This document shows positions 1-9,829 of a stretch of 64,000 nucleotides of DNA, in pieces. The translations under genes and the position numbers were made by a program. The stretch's first letter is position 1; every line of letters starts with the position of its first letter. The stretch comes from Aerococcus urinaeequi (GTDB lineage Bacteria; Bacillota; Bacilli; Lactobacillales; Aerococcaceae). The notes beneath the pieces were generated by a model. That model saw only the letters and a program-made list of their open reading frames with translations, was not told where the DNA came from and ran no database searches. The stretch is from NCBI RefSeq assembly GCF_001543205.1, contig NZ_CP014162.1, positions 1,736,001 through 1,800,000 of the forward strand, read 5' to 3'.

Positions 1-2339
1 CTGGATTAAAAGATGGTGATTACTATATGGTCATCACCATTCCCGAAAATTTCTCAGAAAACGCCACGAGTTTACTTGAAGATGAACCCAAACAAATGAC
101 CTTAAATTATGAAACCAGCGCGGGACATTCTTATATTGCCTCCAAGCTAACCTCTTCTGCAGCTAATACGATTAAGGATTCGGTATCTAGCGAAGTGACT
201 AAAATATACGCGGAAACAATTTTTGCACAATTACAAACTGTGGCAGATAAAATGCAAGATGCTGCGGATGGTGGTAGTCAAATTAAAGACGGTGTAGAAG
301 AAGCTGCAGATGGAAATGCTACAATAACAGAAAATTTAAACACTTTAGCATCATCAAGTCTAATTTTTGCTGATGGGGCAGATAGCTTAGATGTTGGTTT
401 AAACACATATATTGATGGTGTCAGTCAAGTAAACGAAGGTGCTACGGCTTTAAACGAAGGTACCAGTCAATTAACAGATAGTATGCCTGCCTTGACATCG
501 GGCGTAAGTCAATTGACTAGCGGTGCAGGCGATTTAGCTGATGGTAGTGCTACTCTAAGTGCTGGGTTAACTACTTTGTCTGATAATACAGTGACATTAG
601 CAGATGGCGCTAATAGTTTGAACGATGGCATGGTGCAATTAGCTGAAGGGAGTCAGGCTTTAACAGATGGCTTATCACAATTAAATGCGAGTCTAACAAG
701 CGAAGACCAGGCTGCGAAAATAACAGCTTTACAAACCGGATTAGATCAAATGAAATCAGGTTTAGATAATTTAGATAGTAGTTTACAGAATTCAAGTTTA
801 GCTGGAGACTTATCAGATGTTACTGCCCAATTAGAGACATTATCGACTGCAATGGCAGATGTGCAAACACAATTGACCAGTATTGTAGCAGTTAGCGACC
901 CAACTAGTAATACAGAAGCTGTTTTAACAGCAATTGAAGCAAGCGGGGCTGCATTAACGCCTGAACAAGAGGCTGCAGTTAGTACGGCTGTTGCAAACCA
1001 ATTTACGACAGTGGCCACTACTCAAGCGGGCTCAGTTCAAACGATTTCTACTGATTTATCGTCTCTATCTAGTTTGCAAGACGTTGATGTCACGGCAATT
1101 GGTAGCCAGATTGCTAATTTACAAGCAAGTGTTCATCAATTAACTGAAGGGTATGATGCTTTATATGATGGTACCAATACCTTAATTGATGGCGTTAACC
1201 AAGTGGCATCTAGTAGCGATACCTTATTAGCGGGCGCACAGACACTGGATGCTGGAATAGATCAAGCACAAAGTGGTGCTACTGCATTAGCTTCAGGTAT
1301 GAGTCAACTGAATGACGGTACCCAAGAATTGAATGCGGGTGGTTTATCACTAACAGATGGTTCTAATCAATTGAGTGAAGGTCTAAATACATTGAATAGC
1401 CAAACAGGCACTTTGGCTGATGGCGCCATTCAATTGCAAGCAGGTACACAAGCCTTGGCTGATGGTACTGGCCAACTAGTTGCTAATAGTGGTCAATTAA
1501 CTGATGGTACTAGCCAACTTGCAGATGGTGCAGGGCAAATTGCAGATGGGGCAGATCAATTGGCGAATGGTTCACAAACATTAGGTGACGGCCTAGGCAC
1601 AATCGCTGATGGTACATCTGAATTAAGTACACAGTTAGCGAATGGTAGTCAAACGCTGAACGAAGTTGATGCAACTGACAATACGTATGACATGATGGCA
1701 GAACCAGTCGACACTAATCAAACTGAAACCGCACCAATTCCAAATAATGGTACAGGGATGGCGCCATATATGATGTCTGTTGCTTTATTCATCGGTGCAA
1801 TTACCTTAAATCTAATGTTCGATAGTTATACACCTAAAGGTCGCCCTAAAAATGGCATCAGCTGGTGGGCAAGTAAATTCTCTGTGTTGGCAGTGGTTGG
1901 TATTTTACAATCCTTGATTATGGTATTTCTATTACATACAGTGAATGGTTTAGAAACATTTTCTATGAGTAAAACATTACTCGTAACGATAATAACGGCC
2001 TTAACTTCAATTTCGATTGTCATGTTATTTAATTTATTGTTTGATAAAATTGGCTCTTTCATAATGTTAATTTTCTTGATTTTACAACTGTCAGGTTCAG
2101 GTGGTACCTATCCAATTCAATTGTCAAATCCATTCTTTGAAGCGATCCATCCCTACCTACCAATTACTTATTCTGTAGATGCCTACAGACAATTATTCGG
2201 TATAGGTGGTAGCATACGCACTGATGTATTTGTTTTAACGTCAATTCTGATTGTGTTCACGCTTTTAATCATTCTCTTCTACACTATAAAGTACAAGAAA
2301 TTGAAAGCAAATGACTTTAAGACGCAAGCAGCAGTGTAG
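1..2339 (+). CDS. YhgE/Pip family membrane protein, 5' end outside window
   Basis: The reading frame is already open at base 3, and the residues before the first ATG (GLKDGDYY at bases 3-26) continue the family motif, so the true start lies upstream. About 778 residues are visible. The middle is a long array of short repeats of the form xLxDGxxxLxxG, rich in Ala, Asp, Gly, Gln and Ser. Such repeats typically form an extended extracellular coiled region in YhgE/Pip proteins. The last 200 residues hold about five hydrophobic segments of ABC-2 permease type, including PYMMSVALFIGAITLNLMF. Family members are phage-infection receptors or relatives of type VII secretion-linked and export proteins, and the exact role here is unknown. 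Confident as to family, not function. Confidence 0.85.
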   Translation, partial: GLKDGDYYMVITIPENFSENATSLLEDEPKQMTLNYETSAGHSYIASKLTSSAANTIKDSVSSEVTKIYAETIFAQLQTVADKMQDAADGGSQIKDGVEEAADGNATITENLNTLASSSLIFADGADSLDVGLNTYIDGVSQVNEGATALNEGTSQLTDSMPALTSGVSQLTSGAGDLADGSATLSAGLTTLSDNTVTLADGANSLNDGMVQLAEGSQALTDGLSQLNASLTSEDQAAKITALQTGLDQMKSGLDNLDSSLQNSSLAGDLSDVTAQLETLSTAMADVQTQLTSIVAVSDPTSNTEAVLTAIEASGAALTPEQEAAVSTAVANQFTTVATTQAGSVQTISTDLSSLSSLQDVDVTAIGSQIANLQASVHQLTEGYDALYDGTNTLIDGVNQVASSSDTLLAGAQTLDAGIDQAQSGATALASGMSQLNDGTQELNAGGLSLTDGSNQLSEGLNTLNSQTGTLADGAIQLQAGTQALADGTGQLVANSGQLTDGTSQLADGAGQIADGADQLANGSQTLGDGLGTIADGTSELSTQLANGSQTLNEVDATDNTYDMMAEPVDTNQTETAPIPNNGTGMAPYMMSVALFIGAITLNLMFDSYTPKGRPKNGISWWASKFSVLAVVGILQSLIMVFLLHTVNGLETFSMSKTLLVTIITALTSISIVMLFNLLFDKIGSFIMLIFLILQLSGSGGTYPIQLSNPFFEAIHPYLPITYSVDAYRQLFGIGGSIRTDVFVLTSILIVFTLLIILFYTIKYKKLKANDFKTQAAV

Positions 2340-2351
2340 TGCAATTTTGTT

Positions 2352-2391
2352 AAAAACACGGTTAGGGGAATGTTACCTTACCGTGTTTTTT
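2352..2391 (+). terminator. Intrinsic terminator after the YhgE/Pip gene
   Basis: AAAAACACGGT at 2352-2362 pairs with ACCGTGTTTTT at 2380-2390. The stem continues inward after one mismatch (AGG with CCT), and T residues close the 3' side. Confidence 0.8.
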
Positions 2392-2502
2392 GATGTGGAT
2401 TCAATTGCAGTCGGATTTCGCATCCTGTCTGACCGCCCGCGCTCACATCCTGTGCAATATTACAGTTTTTTTACGTTTGTTTGTATTTATCTAACATTTA
2501 TA

Positions 2503-2529
2503 TTGAAAAATGGCCCTTTCATGTATAAT
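2503..2529 (+). promoter_or_regulatory. Probable sigma-A promoter of mltG
   Basis: A perfect -10 TATAAT at 2524-2529 has TTGAAA at 2503-2508. The 15-nt spacer is short. It lies 36 nt before the mltG start codon. Confidence 0.55.
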
Positions 2530-2564
2530 GGGAGTAATGATTTTACTAGAAGAGGAGTCGCTAT

Positions 2565-3686
2565 ATGTCTAAGAAAGCACGCGAAGATTTTTACAAAAAG
2601 CAAAAAGATCTTGATCGTAAAGCAGAATCTACTGCTTCGAAAATAGCTAAATGGTTTTTAGTGGTTGCAGCAGCACTTATTGTGGTTGTTGGTTTATCCC
2701 TAACGTTTATGATTTTTACAGGAGGTATCGGTAGCTCGGACGAAACAGTCGAGGTTACCATACCAGAAGGGTCGACAACAGCCGATATTGCAAGCATCTT
2801 GGATGATGAAGGCATTATCTTTAACGATTTCCTTTTTACAACTTATTTAAGATTCTTTGGGAATGACGCGATTGAAGCGGGTACTTACACCTTACACAAG
2901 AATATAGGCTATACAGATGCTAATAACGAGCTACAACAAGGGGCTACAGCTCAAGTTGACTCAGTGGCTATTCCTGAAGGTTCATCGCTAGAGGCTATTT
3001 CGCAAATTATTGCAGACGCACTTGGCATTGAACAAGAAGATGCGTTAGCACAAATGACGGATGACGGTTTATTCGATGAATTATTGGCGACATACCCAGA
3101 ATTATTGACTAACGTATCTGAAAATGACGACGTGCGCTACAAGTTGGAAGGCTACTTATACCCAGCAACTTATGAGTTGTCATCAACTGTAACGGTTGCA
3201 GACATCGTGACTATGATGGTTGGGGAAATGGAAAATGTTCGTCAAACCCACACTGCTGAAATTGAAGCGTCTGGTTTCACCTTCCATGAATTCTTAACCT
3301 TAGCTTCATTGGTTGAAGCAGAGGCATCTTCACTAGAAGACCGTGAATTGATCGCTGGTGTATTCATGAACCGTTTAGAAATCGATATGCCAATTCAATC
3401 AGATATTTCAGTTTTATATGCGAACAATACGCATTCAGCTTATGTAACTAACGAGGATGCAGCAGTTGATTCACCGTATAACTTGTACATCAATACTGGT
3501 TTTGGACCGGGACCATTTAACAACCCTGGTATCGAAGCTATCGAAGCTTCTATGAATCCAACAGAATCTGACTACCTATTCTTTGTGGCCGATTTAACAA
3601 CCGGTGAAGTATATTATTCAGAAACATACGAAGAGCATGATGCTTTAGTTGAACAATATGTATCTGAAGAGAATGCCGACCTATAA
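2565..3686 (+). CDS. mltG: Endolytic peptidoglycan transglycosylase MltG
   Basis: This is a YceG/MltG protein of 373 residues. It cleaves nascent glycan strands in the membrane and is thought to set strand ends for elongation and division. A short basic cytoplasmic N-terminus precedes one transmembrane helix at about residues 30-51. The YceG-like catalytic domain follows, with the LASLVEAEAS motif near residue 247 (probable catalytic Glu251) and the conserved FMNRLEIDMPIQSD and GPGPFNNPG segments. The ATG at 2565 follows AGAGGAG at a good distance. It has its own promoter and is followed by udk. Length is normal for the family. Confidence 0.95.
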   Translation: MSKKAREDFYKKQKDLDRKAESTASKIAKWFLVVAAALIVVVGLSLTFMIFTGGIGSSDETVEVTIPEGSTTADIASILDDEGIIFNDFLFTTYLRFFGNDAIEAGTYTLHKNIGYTDANNELQQGATAQVDSVAIPEGSSLEAISQIIADALGIEQEDALAQMTDDGLFDELLATYPELLTNVSENDDVRYKLEGYLYPATYELSSTVTVADIVTMMVGEMENVRQTHTAEIEASGFTFHEFLTLASLVEAEASSLEDRELIAGVFMNRLEIDMPIQSDISVLYANNTHSAYVTNEDAAVDSPYNLYINTGFGPGPFNNPGIEAIEASMNPTESDYLFFVADLTTGEVYYSETYEEHDALVEQYVSEENADL

Positions 3687-3734
3687 TCAGACGGGTCAAA
3701 TACGATTAAAAAAATAAAAATAGCTTGAATTTAC

Positions 3735-3763
3735 TTGCAATTGAGAACATTTTTCTCTATATT
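3735..3763 (+). promoter_or_regulatory. Probable promoter of udk
   Basis: TTGCAA at 3735-3740 and TATATT at 3758-3763 are 17 nt apart, about 50 nt upstream of the udk start. No convincing terminator separates mltG from this site, so readthrough is possible. Confidence 0.45.
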
Positions 3764-3814
3764 TAATAGCAGTGAATTCGAGCTTATTTTTAATATCAGG
3801 AAGGTGTGTTTTGA

Positions 3815-4450
3815 ATGCGTAAGCCAATCATCATTGGTGTAACAGGGGGTACTGGTTCTGGTAAGACTACTGTAACCCGTAAAATTATTGAAGAATTTGG
3901 AGATGTAAGTTTAGCTTATATTCCACAAGATGCTTATTATAAAGATCAAAGTCATTTAACAATGGATGAACGTGTGTTAACTAACTACGACCACCCATTT
4001 GCATTTGACAATGACTTACTTAGCGAGCATATTAGACAATTATTGGATGGACAAGCTGTCCAAATGCCGGTTTATGATTTCACTCAACACAATCGTGCAG
4101 AAGAAACGATTCGTGTAGAACCAAAAGAAGTTATTATTATTGAAGGTATCTTAATCTTCTCTGATAAAGAGCTTCGTGATTTGATGGATATTAAAGTCTT
4201 TGTAGATACAGATGACGACATTCGTATCATCCGTCGTATTAAACGTGATATGGCTGAACGTGGCCGTTCTTTAGATTCAATTATCGACATGTACACATCG
4301 ATTGTTAAACCGATGCATGAGCAATTTATTGAACCTACAAAAAAATTCGCGGATATTATCATCCCTGAAGGTGGATCAAATAATGTTGCAATCGATTTGA
4401 TGACGACAAAAATCCGTTCAATCATTCCAAATGATTTAAAAATTGATTAA
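3815..4450 (+). CDS. udk: Uridine kinase
   Basis: Phosphorylates uridine and cytidine to UMP and CMP in the pyrimidine salvage pathway, in the cytoplasm. The 211-residue protein opens with the P-loop [12 protein letters not shown] (residues 8-19). The uridine-kinase segments [21 protein letters not shown] and [12 protein letters not shown] follow, and length matches the family. AGGAAGGTG precedes the ATG at 3815. The mltG-udk-greA order is common in Firmicutes, although each gene here seems to have its own promoter. Confidence 0.96.
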   Translation: MRKPIIIGVTGGTGSGKTTVTRKIIEEFGDVSLAYIPQDAYYKDQSHLTMDERVLTNYDHPFAFDNDLLSEHIRQLLDGQAVQMPVYDFTQHNRAEETIRVEPKEVIIIEGILIFSDKELRDLMDIKVFVDTDDDIRIIRRIKRDMAERGRSLDSIIDMYTSIVKPMHEQFIEPTKKFADIIIPEGGSNNVAIDLMTTKIRSIIPNDLKID

Positions 4451-4485
4451 TTAAAATTTTATTAGAAGATATCAGATAAAGTGTA

Positions 4486-4514
4486 TTGCAAAAATTCTAG
4501 TTCCATGATATTGT
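4486..4514 (+). promoter_or_regulatory. Probable promoter of greA
   Basis: TTGCAA at 4486-4491 and TATTGT at 4509-4514 are 17 nt apart. They lie in the 118-nt gap between udk and greA. Confidence 0.4.
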
Positions 4515-4568
4515 GGGTCTATTCACTTTTGATAAGTTGAAATTACTATTGTTGTTAGGAGTAAAAGT

Positions 4569-5048
4569 ATGGCAGAAGAAGTATACCCAATGACCCAAGA
4601 AGGTCTTGAGAAAATTCAACAAGATTTAGACGAGTTAAAAATTGTAAAACGCAAAGAAATTGTAGAACGAATCAAAATCGCACGTTCATACGGAGATTTA
4701 TCAGAAAACTCTGAATATGAAGCGGCTAAGGATGAACAAGCTTTCGTTGAAGGGCAAATTCAAAAATTAGAAAAAATGGTTCGTTACGCTAAAATTATCG
4801 ATCCAAATGAAATCGATGAAGGTATCGTTTCATTAGGTCGTAAAGTAACTTTTATTGAGTTACCAGATGGCGACGAAGAAGTTTACTCAATTGTTGGTCG
4901 TGCAGAAGCAGATCCATTAGATGGTAAAATTTCTAATGAATCACCGATTGCACAAGCATTAATTGGTAAAGGTGTGAATGATGAAGTAACGATCGAAACA
5001 CCAGGCGGCGACATGGTTGTTAAAATCACAAGCGTTGACGCAATCTAA
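4569..5048 (+). CDS. greA: Transcription elongation factor GreA
   Basis: GreA rescues backtracked RNA polymerase by stimulating transcript cleavage. The 159 residues hold the N-terminal coiled coil with the paired acidic tip region ([16 protein letters not shown], about residues 41-56). The C-terminal FKBP-like domain that binds polymerase follows, including [23 protein letters not shown] precedes the ATG. The gene ends just before a strong terminator. Confidence 0.97.
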   Translation: MAEEVYPMTQEGLEKIQQDLDELKIVKRKEIVERIKIARSYGDLSENSEYEAAKDEQAFVEGQIQKLEKMVRYAKIIDPNEIDEGIVSLGRKVTFIELPDGDEEVYSIVGRAEADPLDGKISNESPIAQALIGKGVNDEVTIETPGGDMVVKITSVDAI

Positions 5049-5062
5049 TTCAAGCAAATTTC

Positions 5063-5106
5063 AAGACATATTCCTACCATTCGCGTGGTTGGGGTATGTC
5101 TTTTTT
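5063..5106 (+). terminator. Intrinsic terminator after greA
   Basis: AAGACATA at 5063-5070 pairs with TATGTCTT ending at 5102. An inner ACCA/TGGT pair surrounds the loop, and a T-run follows at 5101-5106. Confidence 0.85.
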
Positions 5107-5231
5107 GCTATAAATGAAAAACTTTAAGGCTTAGGACCAATGTAAAAGGGATTCAGTTCTCATAAAATGGTCATATATAGTAAAATGTAGAAGTGGTATG
5201 ATTAGAGTATAAAAATAGGATGGAGGGCAAT

Positions 5232-5990
5232 ATGAGAAATCTATGGATGATTTTAGCTTGTTTTGCCGGATTGATTGTTTTTACAGGTTTATTGGTTAGA
5301 CCAGAAAATTTGATTTCCATTGTTGTCGGTTGCGGACTTTTAGCCGTATCTAACCGGGTAAAAATAAAAATGAATACAAAGAAACAGCAGCAAAGTTGGC
5401 TGAACTTGATACTAGTTGCCATTGGTTGTTTTCTAATTTTTATTGGGATTGTGACCTTGCCTTATGTTTCAAGTATTTTATTGGCGCTAATGATTGTTGG
5501 TTTGGTTTATTATGCGATTGTGAAAGATAAATCTGATAACGTAAAACATGACCTAACCTTGCGACAAACAAAAATTGTGGATGCAGAAGATGGTGTTTTT
5601 AAGGATCAAGAAAAGGAAGCCTTCTTAGAATTTGACCATTTATTTAATAATGGTCCTTACAAGGAAGAAGTATATGCCTGGGAAGATGTGGAGATGTACC
5701 ATCTCTATGCCAATACCTTTATTGATTTCGGGTCAACGATTGTGCCTATAGGGACCAATGTGGTCGTGATTAATCAATTGGTTGGGCAAACTAAACTTGT
5801 GGTGCCTGAAGGGGTGGGTCTTGAACTACACGCCAATTGTTTTCGGACGGAAGTTAATTGGAACGGGGAAAAAGTGGCCCTAAACAATGAGCGTAAAACC
5901 TTTGAAAGTGCGTCTTATCAGCAAAGTAACCGGAAAATTTACCTACAAATTTCTCAAGGTTGGGGAACAGTTGAGGTGGTCTTCTTATGA
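5232..5990 (+). CDS. liaF: LiaF-like cell-envelope stress regulator
   Basis: Membrane-anchored accessory protein that, in Bacillus and streptococci, restrains the LiaSR two-component system until the cell wall is disturbed. The N-terminus carries about four hydrophobic helices (residues 5-100 roughly). The C-terminal half is a soluble beta-rich LiaF domain. I chose the ATG at 5232 because GGAGG at 5222-5226 sits just upstream, whereas the ATG at 5220 overlaps that ribosome site. The stop overlaps the liaS start by 4 nt (ATGA), so the two are translationally coupled. About 252 residues. Confidence 0.88.
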   Translation: MRNLWMILACFAGLIVFTGLLVRPENLISIVVGCGLLAVSNRVKIKMNTKKQQQSWLNLILVAIGCFLIFIGIVTLPYVSSILLALMIVGLVYYAIVKDKSDNVKHDLTLRQTKIVDAEDGVFKDQEKEAFLEFDHLFNNGPYKEEVYAWEDVEMYHLYANTFIDFGSTIVPIGTNVVVINQLVGQTKLVVPEGVGLELHANCFRTEVNWNGEKVALNNERKTFESASYQQSNRKIYLQISQGWGTVEVVFL

Positions 5991-7048
5991 GAGGACGTCG
6001 GTTTTTAACAATATTTATCGTTTTATGGTTGTCACTTTTGACGGTATCTCTTGGAACCTATATCTTTTTGATTTTGGCACCTAATACCATGAATGTCGAC
6101 GGGTCATATCTTGAATTTGCCCGTTTAGTCCTACCATTTATGTATTTATTGGTCATTGATATAGTCATCTCATTGATTGCAACCTTAATCCTGTATTTCT
6201 TTTTATACAAGGACGAAAATAAATTAACGGCTAAGCTAACTGCCTTGGCTGCCAGAAAATATGATTCACCCATTTTTCAAGAGACAGAAATGGGCGTTTA
6301 TGCTGGCCAGCAAATAGGTGAGAAAATTGAACGGTTGCGGGCCATGTTACAGAACATGGAAATGGCCTTGCAGGCAAAAACGGTGGCGGATGAAGCGAAC
6401 TCAGAGATGAACAGAAACCAACTAGTCAAAGAGGAACGACAACGGATTGCGCGTGAATTGCATGATTCAGTCAGCCAGCAATTGTTTGCCATGACCATGA
6501 TTTTGTCAGCTATCCAAGAGCAGGCGGACAATATGGACCCTGTCAACCGGCAATTGATCGATAAGGTGGCGGATATGGTGGACCAGGCTCAAGCTGAAAT
6601 GCGGTCCTTATTACTCCATCTACGGCCAATTTCCTTGACCAATCAAAGTTTGGCAGAGGGAATTGAACAGCTCTTTAGGGAGTTAGAAACGAAGGTTAAG
6701 ATTAATTTTGAAGCCACTGTGACGGACGTTCAATTGCTGCCCGAAGTGGAGAACCACCTATTCCGAATTGTGCAGGAATTATTATCCAATTCCCTGCGAC
6801 ATGCTAAGGCACAAATTATCGAATGCCATCTGTATGAGAAAGACCGAAATATTTATCTGCGATTTTCAGATGATGGCGTGGGCTTTGATACCGACAAGGA
6901 ATTACTGCAGAACGGTGGGTACGGATTGAAAAATATCCAAGAGCGCGTGGCCCAGCTAGGTGGTTCGACCAACATTATTTCATTTGAAAACCAGGGCACA
7001 TTGATCCAAATCGTAATACCAAGAAAAATGGAGGGCATATATGATTAA
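5987..7048 (+). CDS. liaS: Sensor histidine kinase LiaS
   Basis: A 353-residue HPK7-type sensor kinase. Two transmembrane helices (about residues 8-30 and 44-74) with a short extracellular loop suggest intramembrane sensing. The HisKA_3 dimerisation helix carries RQRIARELHDSVSQQ with His159 as the phosphorylation site. The HATPase domain shows the N box (ELLSNSLRHA), DDGVGFD and GGYGLKNIQERV. It lies between liaF (4-nt overlap) and liaR (8-nt overlap). By homology it answers to cell-wall antibiotics, which is inferred here. Confidence 0.93.
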   Translation: MRGRRFLTIFIVLWLSLLTVSLGTYIFLILAPNTMNVDGSYLEFARLVLPFMYLLVIDIVISLIATLILYFFLYKDENKLTAKLTALAARKYDSPIFQETEMGVYAGQQIGEKIERLRAMLQNMEMALQAKTVADEANSEMNRNQLVKEERQRIARELHDSVSQQLFAMTMILSAIQEQADNMDPVNRQLIDKVADMVDQAQAEMRSLLLHLRPISLTNQSLAEGIEQLFRELETKVKINFEATVTDVQLLPEVENHLFRIVQELLSNSLRHAKAQIIECHLYEKDRNIYLRFSDDGVGFDTDKELLQNGGYGLKNIQERVAQLGGSTNIISFENQGTLIQIVIPRKMEGIYD

Positions 7049-7673
7049 AGTATTGTTAGTAGATGACCATGAAATGGTCAGATTAGGCGTTTCTACCTAC
7101 CTATCTACCCAATCAGACCTAGAGATAGTAGGGGAAGCTAAGGACGGATTAGAGGGTAAGAAAATGGCCTTATCACTGCAACCAGATATCATTTTAATGG
7201 ATTTAGTCATGGATAATATGGACGGGATCCAAGCAACACAAGAAATCTTAGCTGAATGGCCAAAAGCCAATATTTTAATTGTCACTTCTTTTATCGATGA
7301 TGAAAAGGTATATCCTGCCATGCAAGCTGGGGCTAAAGGCTACATTTTAAAAACATCTTCTGCAAGCGAAATTGCGTCAGCGATTCGCCGGACCTATGCG
7401 GGGGAATCAGTCATTGCACCAACAGTCAATGAAAAGCTGATTGCCCATGAAGTAGAAGCTAACCGACATCACCTACATGATGATTTAACTACTCGTGAAC
7501 GGGAAGTCTTGCAGTTGATTGCTGCTGGTAAATCCAACCAGGAAATTGCCGATGACTTATTTATCACCTTAAAAACGGTAAAAACCCATGTATCGAATAT
7601 ATTATCTAAATTAGGGGTTGAAGACCGGACACAAGCAACGATTTATGCCTTCCAAAATCAATTAGTTAATTAG
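7041..7673 (+). CDS. liaR: Response regulator LiaR (NarL/LuxR type)
   Basis: A 210-residue response regulator. The receiver domain has Asp8, Asp9 and the phospho-acceptor Asp54 (ILMDLVMDNMDG), then a LuxR-type helix-turn-helix (LTTREREVLQLI, KSNQEIADDLFITLKTVKTH). The start overlaps liaS by 8 nt, so the three lia genes form one unit. No liaIH target operon is visible in the window. A strong bidirectional hairpin ends the operon. Confidence 0.94.
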   Translation: MIKVLLVDDHEMVRLGVSTYLSTQSDLEIVGEAKDGLEGKKMALSLQPDIILMDLVMDNMDGIQATQEILAEWPKANILIVTSFIDDEKVYPAMQAGAKGYILKTSSASEIASAIRRTYAGESVIAPTVNEKLIAHEVEANRHHLHDDLTTREREVLQLIAAGKSNQEIADDLFITLKTVKTHVSNILSKLGVEDRTQATIYAFQNQLVN

Positions 7674-7693
7674 TCGTTTTATTGCAAAAGGAA

Positions 7694-7740
7694 AAACCTG
7701 CGATGCAAGCTAGTTCAGCTTTACATCGCAGGTTTATTTT
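7694..7740 (+). terminator. Bidirectional terminator between liaR and rnjA
   Basis: AAACCTGCGATG at 7694-7705 pairs with CATCGCAGGTTT at 7724-7735, and the stem extends inward through AAGCT/AGCTT. T-rich DNA follows on the plus side and A-rich DNA precedes it, so it can serve both convergent transcripts. Confidence 0.88.
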
Positions 7741-7761
7741 GTTTATTAGTAATCGGTATGA

Positions 7762-9435
7762 TTAGACAGGCATGACGACTGCCATAATCATTGGATTACG
7801 TTTTGTACGTTTATGCAAGAATGGTTGTAGGGCATTTTGCATAGCGTCACGTAAGATTTTTTCGTTTACTTTCTTACCTGAATTTAGATGACCGATAACA
7901 GTGGTACGGATTACTTTTTGTGCATCTTGGATTAAACCAACAGATTCACGCATGTAAATGAAACCACGAGAAACGATATCAGGACCAGCGAGTAATTCAT
8001 TCTTAGTAAAGTCAACAGAAACAACTGCTAGGACTAAACCATCTTCAGAAAGGTTATGACGGTCACGTAAGACAATATTGCCGATATCCCCGATACCCTT
8101 ACCATCTACGTAGACCGCTTCACCTGGGAAGCTACCTGCGCGACGCGCTGAGTCTTGCGTTAAGGCTAAGACTTCACCGTTTTGCATGATAAAGATGTTT
8201 TCGTGTGGAATACCAACTAATTCAGCTTGTTCAGCCTGAATAGATAGCATACGGTATTCACCGTGGACTGGCATAAAGTACTTCGGTTTCATTAATGACA
8301 GCATTAGTTTTTGCTCTTGCTGACCACCGTGCCCTGAAGTATGGACATTGTTGACCTTACCGTGGATAACTTCCGCACCTGCAGCAAGTAATTGGTTAAT
8401 TACATGGTTTACAGATAGGGTGTTACCTGGAATTGGACTAGATGAGAAGATCACAGTATCATCAGGTTGGATTGAGATTTGACGGTGGGTACCGTTTGCA
8501 ATCCGAGATAGGGCAGCCATTGGCTCACCTTGAGAACCTGTACACATGATTAAGATTTCGTTTGCTGGGTATTGGTTGATTTCGTTACTTTGGATGAAGG
8601 CATCTTCACCCACGTTGAAATAGCCGAGTTCGATAGCGTTTCGAATGGCTGCTTCCATAGATCGACCAAAGACAGCTATTTTTCTACCTTGGGCTACAGC
8701 CACATCGATGGCTTGTGATAAACGAGAAATATTTGAAGCGAAAGATGCGAAGATAATTCGACCTTCAATATTTGACATGATATCCGCTAATGATTCACCA
8801 ACGACACGTTCTGATTGGGTAAAACCTGGAATCTCGGCGTTTGTTGAGTCACCAAGTAACAATAGAACGCCTTCTTCACCGATTTTTGCCATTTTATGGA
8901 TATCAGCAGGTTTACCTACTGGGGTAAAGTCGAACTTGTAGTCACCGGTAAATACCACATTTCCTGGTGGGGTCTTTACAACAATCCCCATTGCGTCAGG
9001 AATAGAGTGGGTAGTACGGTAGAAAGAAACGGATGTCTTTCTAAACTTGATGACAGAATCTTCATCAATAATATGTAATTCTGCATCACGTAATAATCCG
9101 TGTTCTTCTAATTTATTCTTGATTAGAGCCATGGCCAATTTGCCAGCATAAATCGGAATGTTAATTTGTTTCAGTAAGAAAGGAATCCCCCCAATATGGT
9201 CTTCGTGACCGTGGGTGATGAATAAACCTTTCACTTTTTGTTCGTTTTGAATTAGGTATTGGTAGTTAGCGATAACGTAATCAATACCTAACAAATCGTC
9301 TTCTGGGAATTTAACCCCAGCGTCTAATAATAAAATTTCGTCTTGAAATTGGACTCCATAAGAGTTTTTACCGATTTCGTCTAATCCCCCGAAAGCGAAA
9401 ACGCCAACTTCATTATTTTTTATATCAACTTTCAT
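7762..9435 (-). CDS. rnjA: Ribonuclease J1
   Basis: A 557-residue beta-CASP metallo-beta-lactamase RNase with endonuclease and 5'-3' exonuclease activity in RNA decay and maturation. The zinc motif [10 protein letters not shown] is near residue 74, and the beta-CASP and C-terminal domains follow ([15 protein letters not shown]). The N-terminus ([14 protein letters not shown]) is of the J1 type rather than J2. The gene follows rpoY with a 1-nt TAATG overlap, the standard Firmicute arrangement. Confidence 0.96.
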   Translation of the reverse strand: MKVDIKNNEVGVFAFGGLDEIGKNSYGVQFQDEILLLDAGVKFPEDDLLGIDYVIANYQYLIQNEQKVKGLFITHGHEDHIGGIPFLLKQINIPIYAGKLAMALIKNKLEEHGLLRDAELHIIDEDSVIKFRKTSVSFYRTTHSIPDAMGIVVKTPPGNVVFTGDYKFDFTPVGKPADIHKMAKIGEEGVLLLLGDSTNAEIPGFTQSERVVGESLADIMSNIEGRIIFASFASNISRLSQAIDVAVAQGRKIAVFGRSMEAAIRNAIELGYFNVGEDAFIQSNEINQYPANEILIMCTGSQGEPMAALSRIANGTHRQISIQPDDTVIFSSSPIPGNTLSVNHVINQLLAAGAEVIHGKVNNVHTSGHGGQQEQKLMLSLMKPKYFMPVHGEYRMLSIQAEQAELVGIPHENIFIMQNGEVLALTQDSARRAGSFPGEAVYVDGKGIGDIGNIVLRDRHNLSEDGLVLAVVSVDFTKNELLAGPDIVSRGFIYMRESVGLIQDAQKVIRTTVIGHLNSGKKVNEKILRDAMQNALQPFLHKRTKRNPMIMAVVMPV

Positions 9436-9653
9436 TAATTAGAAAGCTCCACAACTTTAAAGTCTGGATTTTGTTGTTCGTATTCTAAATGCGCACCTTC
9501 AAGTGGTTGTATAAACTCGACTAGATAGGGGGTTTCATTCTCTAGGTGGGCACGAACCTCACGTTTAGTTTCAGCTTGGACATACATAGTGTGTGTTGAT
9601 TCACGACGTGGTACTTCAGTCAATGAATCTTGATAAGTTACTTTAAAAATCAT
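9435..9653 (-). CDS. rpoY: RNA polymerase epsilon subunit RpoY
   Basis: A 72-residue member of the YkzG/RpoY family, a small subunit that binds near the polymerase secondary channel in Firmicutes. It begins [18 protein letters not shown], a typical family start, and contains [17 protein letters not shown] lies upstream of the ATG. The stop codon shares one base with the rnjA start, so the two are coupled. Confidence 0.92.
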   Translation of the reverse strand: MIFKVTYQDSLTEVPRRESTHTMYVQAETKREVRAHLENETPYLVEFIQPLEGAHLEYEQQNPDFKVVELSN

Positions 9654-9790
9654 TTTTTGCTCCTTTTATAAATTTATTAAAAATGTGATCTTACTCGCTA
9701 ACACTATTCTACCATATTTCATTATCTTTGCGCACATTTTTAGAAATTTGTTGATTTGGTATGTTTTCATAAATTGGTTTTCAGATTATA

Positions 9791-9799
9791 TGCTAAAAT
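9791..9799 (+). promoter_or_regulatory. Extended -10 promoter of the FUSC-like gene
   Basis: TGC followed by TAAAAT at 9794-9799 forms an extended -10. No good -35 is present at standard spacing. It lies about 30 nt upstream of the start codon. Confidence 0.45.
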
Positions 9800-9829
9800 A
9801 TCTTTGAATGAAGTTAAAGGAGCGATCAA

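Noticed and set aside
421-1660. Repeated DNA in the YhgE/Pip gene, considered as a repeat array or CRISPR-like element
   Set aside because: The periodicity is in codons (xLxDGxxxL) and varies in length and sequence. It is a protein repeat in one open frame.
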